Both the position numbers and the translations under genes were made by a program. A model generated the notes under the pieces. That model did not search any database, had not been told where the DNA came from, and was given only the letters and a program-made list of their open reading frames with translations. A stretch of 64,000 nucleotides of DNA from Ananas comosus. Its lineage: Eukaryota; Streptophyta; Magnoliopsida; Poales; Bromeliaceae. Positions 56,860 to 64,000 of this stretch are shown one piece after another. The stretch lies in the NCBI RefSeq assembly GCF_001540865.1, contig NC_033623.1, positions 9,042,314-9,106,313 of the forward strand, given 5' to 3'. Numbering within the stretch: position 1 is the stretch's first letter; every line of letters starts with the position of its first letter.

Positions 56860-59262
56860 GCTAGTCTCCCAAACTATCTGTAGTACTGGGGCTCCGGTAC
56901 TATAGTCCCGTTTTTGATCTTAGAGTGTTCAAATCAACGATCCACACCGTTAAAACTGATATATGGTATTTAAAGTTTTTAAAAATAAATTTTTATATAT
57001 TTTCGACATAGTTTACTTTATGATCAAACCGTTTCAAAATTGTCAATTTTCAACGGCTATTATGGCGAGTTTGGAGTTTAACGGTGTAGAAGAATCTAAA
57101 TTTCTTCAAATTTTGATAGAAAATACTTTAAACTATCTAGATTAAGGTTAACATTCTTGATCTTGGATTTAAAAGTCGTATGCTTAAATTTTAAAGATTA
57201 TTCAATTTTCACCGTCTATTTTGATATAATTTATTTACCAAGTAAACGATGTCGAAAAAATTAAAAATTTTATTTTCTAAAAATTTCACATACCTTAAAT
57301 CGTATTTAATGGTGCGGATCGTTAATTTGAATACCATAAGATCGAAAACAAAACTATAGTACCAGAGCTCCGGTACTATAGATAGTATAATAGCCTAATT
57401 ATATATATATACTGGAATACTATTAATAACACCAAATTGTCGATGCTATTAATTTTTTAGCCATTGGATTGAGAAATTAATGTGTGATTAGGATGATGTG
57501 GGCTTTCTAAGGTTGAGTGAGTGGTTGGTTGAATAGTACAATCTAACGGGTAATTAAAAATAATTAAAAGGTTAAATCTAAAGGTGGAATAGTCTTGCTG
57601 ATGCAATAGTTTATGTTTGGATAAATTGCACAATTAGAACCTGAAGGTTCGTGAAGCCTAAAGTTTCAATTTAGTATCTGGAGATTCCAAACTATCATAA
57701 TTATTTCACTCCAGTCCTTTAGAAAAAAAAAAATTATCATCAATTTTGTACTTTTAATAAATTGATCCAGTTTCTTAACATTGAAAAAATTGCAGTTTAA
57801 CAGTGGAAAACTTACAAGTAAGCACCAAGTGTTTGGTGCTTTTAAAAGCGCCGAGCGTAATCGGACTCTATATATATATATATAGTCGGGCTAGTATGCT
57901 ATCGATATATAGTATCGAGAATTTGGTGCTATTGAGTTTTTCATTGTTAGATTTAATTCTTTGATTATTTTTACCTGTTAGATTATACTATTCAACCAAC
58001 CACTTGTTCAACCCTAGGGAACCCACATCATCTTAACCACACATTTCTCAATCCAATGGCCAAATATTAATAGCATCAATAGCTTGGTACTATTAATAGT
58101 ATTCTAGCCTATTTATATATATATATATATATATCTATGTCTGTATGTGCTCTCATGATCATGTATGTCTCTGTGCTCCTGAGCGAGTTTTCGATGATGG
58201 AGTTTTCGAGATCGAGAGCTCGTCTCCGTTATACTTGATCTATCGTATTTGGAGTTTCTATACTATAGTTCCATTTTCGATTTTTGGGTGTTCATTTACC
58301 TAGCGATCGACAGGGTTCAAACTGATCTATGGTTTTTAACGTTTTTAAAAATAAAATTTTATATTTTTTCGACATAGTTTATGATCATAGCATTTCAAAA
58401 TTTTGGATTTTCAATGTCTATTTTGTTGTAGTTTGGAGTTTAACGGTTTTTAAGTATCTAAATTTCTTCTGATTTTGATAGTTCTATACTGTTAAACTTT
58501 CTAACGGTTAATGTTAACCATTCTTGATTTTGGATTTTGAAGTCGTTTGGTTCACTTTGTAAATGATTATTCAATTTTCATCGTCAAAAATTATTTTCTA
58601 GAAACTTCAAATAGGCTAGATCAAGTCTAACGGAGCCAATCGTCGATTCGAAAATTCCATCATCGAAAACAGCTTAGGAGTACAGAGGCCTCCGTGCTCC
58701 TGAGAGCACAGCAGCCCTGCTCTATATATATGGGGCAATTGTCTATATACCCCTGAAAAGTTTCCGGTTTTCTTATTTACCCCTCTTAGAAGGCTAATAT
58801 TGAAAATACCCTTCTTATGTTCCAAGTTTTTCTAAAATACCCCTGGAGTTAAGTTCCGTTAGTGAGCTACCGTTATCTCTGAAAAATTACCATTTTGCCC
58901 ATTCCAATATAGCCTTCTTATGTTCCAAGTCTTTCTAATATACCCCTGGTGGTGGCTGTGGCTGTGTGATGCCGCGTCCGCGCGCNTATATATATATATA
59001 TATATATATATAGAGTCCGGCTACTATACTTTTATGAGTATAGAGCCTATTGTACTCATAAATTTTTGGCCGTTAGATTTGCCCTTTAATCATTTTCACC
59101 CGTTAGATTATACTATTCAACCAACCATCCACTCAACCCTAGGGGACCCACTATCAACCTAATCGTAACCACTTTCATCCTAACCGCACATTTTTTCATC
59201 TGAACGGTCGAAAACTTATAAGTACAAAGGGCTCTATACTCATATAAGTATAGTAGCCCCAG

Positions 59263-59305
<43 letters not shown>

Positions 59306-59624
59306 CTGATTATAATATTCAATGCCATCTTGTGTGAATATGAAGTTCCTATCTTTCTTGCTCTCATTTTTTTCTTTTTTTCTTTTTTTTGCTTAATTAA
59401 TTGTAGGGTTTAGTAACGGGGCAATTACTGCTTGTTGCGGAGGTGGCGGCCCCTATAACTTCAATGCAAGTGCAGTGTGTGGATTACCAAATGCAACTGC
59501 ATGCAAAGATCCATCAACTTACGTTAGTTGGGATGGTGTTCATTTAACTGAAGCTACAAACAGATACATTGCTACTTCATGGCTCTACGGTCCCTATGCT
59601 CATCCACCTATACTAAGCTACTAA
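53398..59624 (+). CDS. GDSL esterase/lipase (5 exons, 372 residues)
   Basis: Predicted secreted SGNH-fold ester hydrolase. Exons 53398-53653, 53762-53977, 54575-54726, 55393-55669 and 59407-59624 join to 1119 nt in one frame. The five-exon pattern and length are usual for the plant At1g28590-like group. A signal peptide (FPLFSFLFRLSTIILAAFTG) is followed by block I as FGNSYADTGN (Ser38; GNS instead of GDS), block II in GANFAVTGATAL, block III as GEIGGDD (the usual oxyanion Asn at about 176 is Asp) and block V as WDGVHL (Asp343, His346). The Ser-Asp-His triad is thus complete. Exon 2's donor (C|GTCTCT) is weak. Intron 4 is 3.7 kb of MITEs. Relics of sister copies lie at 19952 and 35844. Substrate unknown. 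Confidence 0.85.
55733..56245 (+). repeat. Direct repeat, copy 1 (about 510 bp)
   Basis: It begins AGTCTTGCTGATGCAATAG, 64 bp after exon 4, and ends in the right TA flank of the first MITE. It matches 57591-58115 at about 97%. Confidence 0.8.
56263..56800. mobile_element. MITE in (TA)n, GAGCAGGGCTGCTGTGC type
   Basis: The left end contains CAGGAGCACGGAAGCCTCCG; inverted relatives form both ends of 58130-58726. The right end is diverged (TAGTAAACGGCTCGTTTACT) and is followed by a (CT)n(TA)n tract (56803-56858). Confidence 0.5.
56860..57393. mobile_element. MITE in (TA)n, CTCCGGTACTATAG type
   Basis: Ends GGGGCTCCGGTACTATAG and CTATAGTACCAGAGCTCCGG are inverted repeats that extend inward for more than 100 bp with mismatches. 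TA runs flank both sides. Confidence 0.6.
57591..58115 (+). repeat. Direct repeat, copy 2 (about 510 bp)
   Basis: Second copy of 55733-56245. It starts abruptly inside an inverted partial MITE (57405-57590), which marks the breakpoint of the duplication. Confidence 0.8.
58130..58726. mobile_element. MITE in (TA)n, same type as 56263
   Basis: GTGCTCCTGAGCGAGTTTTC at the left pairs with the complement at the right (GAAAACAGCTTAGGAGTAC), and the right end CAGCAGCCCTGCTC is the inverse of the start of 56263. Confidence 0.55.
59010..59265. mobile_element. MITE in (TA)n, GGCTACTATACTT type
   Basis: Inverted ends CCGGCTACTATACTTTTATG and CATATAAGTATAGTAGCC; TA tracts at 58987-59011 and 59264-59302. 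It lies 105 bp before GDSL exon 5. Confidence 0.65.
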
Positions 59625-59667
59625 AAACTATGCCATGTTTATTTTGTTAATAATACAAACGCTGGTC

Positions 59668-59668
<1 letters not shown>

Positions 59669-59707
<39 letters not shown>

Positions 59708-59732
59708 CGCGCGCGCGCGTGTGTGTGTGTGT
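59669..59732 (+). repeat. (TA)n(GT)n(GC)n(GT)n microsatellite
   Basis: A compound run of alternating purine-pyrimidine dinucleotides just after the GDSL gene. Such tracts can adopt Z-DNA, and slippage is likely. Confidence 0.8.
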
Positions 59733-60043
59733 AACATGTGATTATTCACTCATCAATTTGGTTTAGCTTGTTGGTATGTAATAATAATATTGATGGAATT
59801 TGTGAACAACATTGTTCGAATGGTTATATCACTGGGTGCATTTAATCGAGGGTGTTCAGAATCATTATCTCAAAGATTTTGAGTGGTTAGTAGAATGAGA
59901 TGACTGGGAAGTGTATTATTCCTATATTTGATTCGCACAATTATCTCGTTAAAAATTAGCAGAACATATTATAAAATTATTACATTTCGTTTAACAGTAA
60001 AACTCCAGTAATATAATATATACGGTTTTCCATAATCTATACT

Positions 60044-60362
60044 TGTTAAATTTGGTTGGATTTGTAGTTACCTAAATTGGAGTTAAATCCTAATCTAATT
60101 GGGATTAGTTATAATTTAGATTTAATTTGGCATATATGGATTATGAGTCGGAATCTAATTCAAATTAAATTAGATTAGACTTGTGTTTAGAAATTTAATT
60201 AGACTCTAATTTGAAGCCACATCCTATATATATATGCCGGTCATGTTAATGAAGCCGTAAGCGACCAAAATCAGATGCCATGTTCTAATTATTCCTACTT
60301 GCTTATATTCCGTACGGTCAAGAATCCGCGGCGACTCTAATTTAGCCATGCATCCGTACAGG
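60044..60362 (-). mobile_element. LTR fragment cut by a CACTA element
   Basis: It starts TGTTAAATTTGGTTGG (the end of the LTR on the minus strand), matches 990-1188 in inverted sense, and is truncated at 60363 where a CACTA end begins. Confidence 0.45.
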
Positions 60363-60379
60363 CACAACAAAAAAAGATA

Positions 60380-60810
60380 GTATTGGTGGCCAAAATAAGA
60401 TGGCGACAAAATTTATCGCCACTGTATAGCTACCTATGGTGGCGATAAAAAAAAGTCGCAACTGATTAATTAACTTAAAGTGGCGATTCTAGTTTCACCA
60501 CTATATGATTATTTTGTCGCCACTATTTGGTTATCTATAATGGCAATAAAAAAAATTGCCACCAATTAATTAACTTAAAGTGATGATAGTATTTTTACTA
60601 CTAAATTACTATTTTGTCGCCACTATTTTCTTATCTATGGTGGCGATAAAAAAAATCGCCACCGATTAATTAATTTAAAGCGGCGATACTAACTTCACCA
60701 CTAAATGACTATTTTTTTTTGTCACCATTTAGTTATTTATGGTGGCGATAAAATAAATCGCCATTGTTTGGTTATCTATAATGGCAATAAAAAAAGTTGC
60801 CACAAATTAA
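60380..60810. repeat. CACTA subterminal repeat array
   Basis: TATGGTGGCGATAAAA and its complement occur at least five times (for example at about 60433, 60530, 60637 and 60737), usually followed by ATTAATTAACTTAAAG. These are probable transposase-binding sites. Confidence 0.7.
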
Positions 60811-61315
60811 TTAAATTTAATTTAATTTTTAAATTGAATTAAATTAATATTTTAATTTAGATTAAGAAAATTAAAAAAAAAATCCTTACTCTCTCAGCTC
60901 ACATGGCCTCTCCCCTGACCCCTCCACATCCTGCCAAACCCCCTCGAAACCCATTTCCTTAATCCGCTCCCACCCTCTCCCTCTCTTCCTTGACTCGAGC
61001 TCTCGTCGGCGAGCTCGTCACGACGAACTCCTCACCGGCGAGCTAGTCATGGCGAACTCCTCGCCGACGAGCTCGTCACCGGCGAGCTCCTCATCGGAGA
61101 GCTCCTCGTCGGCGACATAGGCAACAAGCTCCTCGCCAGTCAGCTATGCAACGTCGCTAATTTCCTTTCCGACGAGCCCTTCAAAACGGAGCTTCTTGTC
61201 GCCGAGCTCCTCGCCAGTGAGTACCTCAATGCCCAACTTGTGGTGAGTCTAGATGGAGAGTAGGCCAGAGAAAGAAAAATGCAACGTTGAAGATGAGGAA
61301 GAAGATTCCGTATAA

Positions 61316-62875
61316 GGTGTTGAGGTATTTTCTTCTAAGTCCTCGATTGCAACAATTATACATGAATTCCGCATAAGGCATCCTGCTGATTCCATGGCTT
61401 GGAAATCTTTTGATCTAAATCATTCCGAATTTTCCAAAGAGCCACGCAATGTTCAATTGGGTTTAGCAACTGATGGATTCAACCTATTTGGGAACATGAG
61501 TACTAGTTGTAGCATTTGGCCCGTTGTTTTAGTTCCGTACAACTTGCCTCCATGGATGTGCATGAAGAGTGATTTTTTTATGATATCTTTAATTATTCCT
61601 GGTCCAAAGGCTCCTGGAAATGACATAGATGTATACATGGCACCTCTTTTTGAGGAATTGAAGGAGTTGTGGGAAACGGGGGTTGAAACATATGATTTAT
61701 CCAAGAAAGAGAATTTCAAAATGCGTGCCGCAATACTTTGGACCATAAGTGACTTTCCAGCATATGCCAATTTATCAGGGTGGAGCACAAAAGGAAAACT
61801 AGCATGCCCTTGCTGTAATAAAGACACTGCTTCCTCCTGGTTAAGGCATGGAAAGAAATTTTGTTATATGGGTCATCGTCGCTTTTTGCCACCTGGTCAT
61901 AAATGGCGAAAAGATAAAAAATTATTTAATGGGGAAAAGGAAACACAACTAGCTCCTAAGGCTTTGGCAACAAGTTTACTACGTGGAAGATATTAACGAT
62001 CCAAAGTGGCATTTTGTAATTAAGACAATACCGCGTGATTTGTATGACATTCCAACGATGGAGAGTAACGAAGTTGGCGTTCAAAGTTCTTCAATAATGG
62101 AGGAGATCATCCAAGAAGCTGAGATAATTGGAAATTCTTGTGTGTTGGAAATTATAAGCAGCGGAAACTTACAAACTGGATAGCCAACGTATCCGGGAAC
62201 CCAAATCGGATAGGATTGCTTGTTTTACAAGCCTTCTTGGATCGTCCTTGCCTTGAAACTTCTGGATCTCCCACGTTTCTCGCCTTCTCCTTCGCGTACG
62301 CTTTACGCCACCGATTGGATGCGGATCTAATGCGACGGATGCCAATCGAAGAGGGCTACCAGAGTCCTCTTCTATGTCCACACTCCAAAACCCCGGGAAC
62401 GTAGGTGGAAATCCCAGAGAGGAAGAAGAGAGAGAAAAAGGAAGATATTTCGTGGGTTCTTACGAATTTGATCGTATGCGATCGTCTCTTTTTCGGAGAG
62501 AAAAATGGGGCGTATATATAGAATAACAGAACTCCTAAATATCCTGAATCTTATATAGATTAGGATAAGAATCAGGATATCTATTAACATATAATAGATA
62601 TTCACTAGTAGATACGTTTCTTAACTAATAAGAAATATATGATTTATTCTTATCCTAAACTTATTAAGATAAATTCCAATCCACATCTTAAGTGGATCGG
62701 GTTAAATTAAAACCCGCCAATGTGGACACACCATATGGCTACATTGTGGATACATGAACATTGAGGATGAAGATGATGGGTTTGAGTTAATACGAAATGA
62801 TACAGAAGGGATTACTATAGATGCTGATGTGTTGAATATTGATTTGCTTAATATCAAAGATAGTTTAGATGAATA
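61316..62875 (+). pseudogene. CACTA tnp2-type transposase (Transposase_21), truncated and interrupted
   Basis: 61316 on reads VLRYFLLSPRLQQLYMNS, then jumps by an internal deletion and frame change to HPADSMAWKSFDLNHSEF (61378). It continues with LGLATDGFNLFGNMSTS, WPVVLVPYNLPPWMCMK, IPGPKAPGNDIDVY, LSGWSTKGKLACPCCNK and HRRFLPPGHKW, all signature blocks of plant tnp2 transposases. A frame break follows GRY at 61994; NDPKWHFVIKTIPRDLYDIP continues to 62142. A solo LTR interrupts here, and MNIEDEDDGFELIRNDTEG to DSLDE with a stop at about 62874 follows in the same frame. The N-terminal half is missing. Not functional. Confidence 0.75.
62143..62743 (+). mobile_element. Solo LTR, 601 bp, TSD TTGTG
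   Basis: It runs from TGTTGGAAATTATAAGC to CATATGGCTACA, with TTGTG on both sides (62138-62142 and 62744-62748). No internal region is present. It lies inside the transposase gene; taking out the LTR and one repeat leaves the transposase frame uninterrupted across the site, which confirms the borders. Confidence 0.8.
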
Positions 62876-62880
62876 AGCTA

Positions 62881-64000
62881 ATATTAATTAGTTTCAGGTT
62901 TGCAAGCTTGTCTTTGTCTTCTTAGAATTGCATTTATTAAAGCTAATATCAATTAGGCATATGTTGTCTGAATAGGAGAAGTCTGTGTGCTAAACTAGAG
63001 GCTGGGTATAACACTTGTGTGCTTGATTAGGTGCAGGCAACGGTAGTAGTCGTGGACTTGGAATGAATCGAAGACTCGAGCAACTTTGAAGTATAGGTGG
63101 GTGATTCAATTCAGCATTGGTACATAATCACTTGGCTGGCATTTCCTTATTCTACCTGATACTCTACCCATGCTTAGATGTTTAGTATCGTTCTTTACTA
63201 GCCTTATTACCTGTTGTTGTGATTACATGGCCCTTAAACTGCCTCACTACTTGTGATCGTTATCATGCATCCTGGTAGACATGTTCATATTGACTATGAT
63301 TCTCGACTGGTAGTATCACAGGTACTTGATTATAGACATCATATTATCGGTTATGACACATGACAAGTAGGCAAATAACTTGTTTTATATATATGTATAT
63401 ATACATATATGTATATATGTAGAGTTGGGTTGTCTTATGTTCAGTCATGGATTCACATGGTTAATTTGGATATATGTACCGATTTATTTTGTTTAGTTAA
63501 GTTTCCTTTCATTGTGCCTGGATCATGATAATCGGTTTTATGTAATGGTTTTGTTTTAGAATAGTTATCTCTTTTCTCGTGATCTCGGATTTAAAAAAAA
63601 TGCTTTTATGTAAAGGAACCAGAGAATGGAGGTGATTTGTATTTTGATTGTGGGGACTGGAGTGATATGTTCAGTGTATTCGGAGATTGGAGGGCTTGTC
63701 ATGTCTATAGGGTTCGGAGGAAACATTATCAATCATGCTGCTGGTTATTGTAGTGTGAGTCATGTGCTTGATGGTTGTAACAGTAGGATGTGTATATCCT
63801 ATTTTGATAAATTATTGTATGCTTTGTATCCCGCTGTCGTGCATGCATAGCAAAGACTGTGTCCATGTAGACAAGAAGTTTTGTGCATATGATGTATCTA
63901 TAGACAAGAAGTTTTGCCTAGACCTAATCAAGCAATTTTTCGAATCCGTCCAGTTAATAGGTGCTTTGCTACTATTGCCGGTATGTATCTATAGATTTCA
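62881..64000. other. Unassigned DNA at window end
   Basis: Probably the 3' part of the CACTA element or its flank. An 74-codon frame (63626-63850) has no recognisable family, promoter or splice context. A (TA/TG)n run lies at 63386-63420. Confidence 0.35.

Larger units (their letters stand above)
55670..59406. repeat. GDSL intron 4: mosaic of MITEs in (TA)n
   Basis: Units in order: 56019-56250, 56263-56800, 56860-57393, 57405-57590 (inverted, partial), 57875-58120, 58130-58726, 58732-58985 (GGGGCAATTGCC family, cut by the N at 58986) and 59010-59265. Most start and end in TATATA runs, and their termini form imperfect inverted repeats (for example GGCTACTATACTT with AAGTATAGTAGCC). Confidence 0.65.
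60363..62880 (+). mobile_element. CACTA transposon, left part, with tnp2 transposase
   Basis: It begins CACAACAAAAAAAG (altered CACTACAA). It is followed by a 430-bp array of GGTGGCGATAAAAAAAATCG-type subterminal repeats in both senses, a GC-rich leader (60900-61200) and a transposase gene. The right terminus is not in view or was not recognised, so the end is set at the last coding similarity. A solo LTR is inserted at 62143-62743. Confidence 0.65.

Noticed and set aside
63626..63850. 74-codon hydrophobic frame near the window end
   Set aside because: No family, promoter or exon context; composition is compatible with chance.

Overview
This window is nuclear DNA of a flowering plant, probably a monocot. 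The evidence is genes split by introns with GT-AG borders, AT-rich intergenic DNA, and plant-specific repeats (CACTA elements with their MITEs, TRIMs, a Helitron, tRNA-derived SINEs, copia elements). Pineapple or a relative is only a guess. No bacterial, organellar or viral gene is visible. Single N bases at 7040, 12367, 35052, 47572, 49775 and 58986 mark closed assembly gaps. At four of them the flanks are duplicated, so local structure there is doubtful.

Layout. (1) 1-4155: AT-rich intergenic DNA with an LTR remnant, a 194-bp CACTA MITE and two very short LINE tails. (2) 4156-11471, + strand: a seven-exon GH10 endo-1,4-beta-xylanase with an N-terminal CBM22-like region. All family landmarks are present, but exon 5 carries a 1-bp deletion. 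Its introns hold a Helitron, a LINE, an old TRIM and a CACTA MITE. (3) 12368-18850: an antisense, decayed copia element, followed by a second copy of the xylanase 3' end (18852-19945) joined to a fragment of a GDSL lipase last exon. (4) 22-33 kb: two solo LTRs of one family in opposite orientations. One splits a MITE; the other lies inside an 8.4-kb CACTA transposon (25001-33399, TSD ATA) that carries a broken Transposase_24-like gene. (5) 35.8-42.5 kb: a GDSL pseudogene hit by a CACTA MITE that itself contains another MITE, by a copia-type LTR element that contains a TRIM, and by a long-hairpin Tourist-like element. (6) 42.5-53.3 kb: MITEs, an unidentified decayed coding sequence interrupted by a CACTA element and duplicated across gaps, and an LTR-like remnant. 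(7) 53398-59624, + strand: the one intact-looking gene, a five-exon, 372-residue GDSL esterase/lipase. Its 3.7-kb fourth intron is a mosaic of MITEs sitting in (TA)n. (8) 60.0-64.0 kb: an LTR remnant cut by a CACTA element with a tnp2 transposase, which is itself cut by a 601-bp solo LTR.

The host genes are one xylanase and a small tandem family of GDSL lipases (one intact copy, two relics). Both are secreted-type enzymes that act on carbohydrate or ester substrates, but nothing here shows that they work together. Most of the window is nested transposon history. Many insertions keep perfect target-site duplications, so their order can be read directly.
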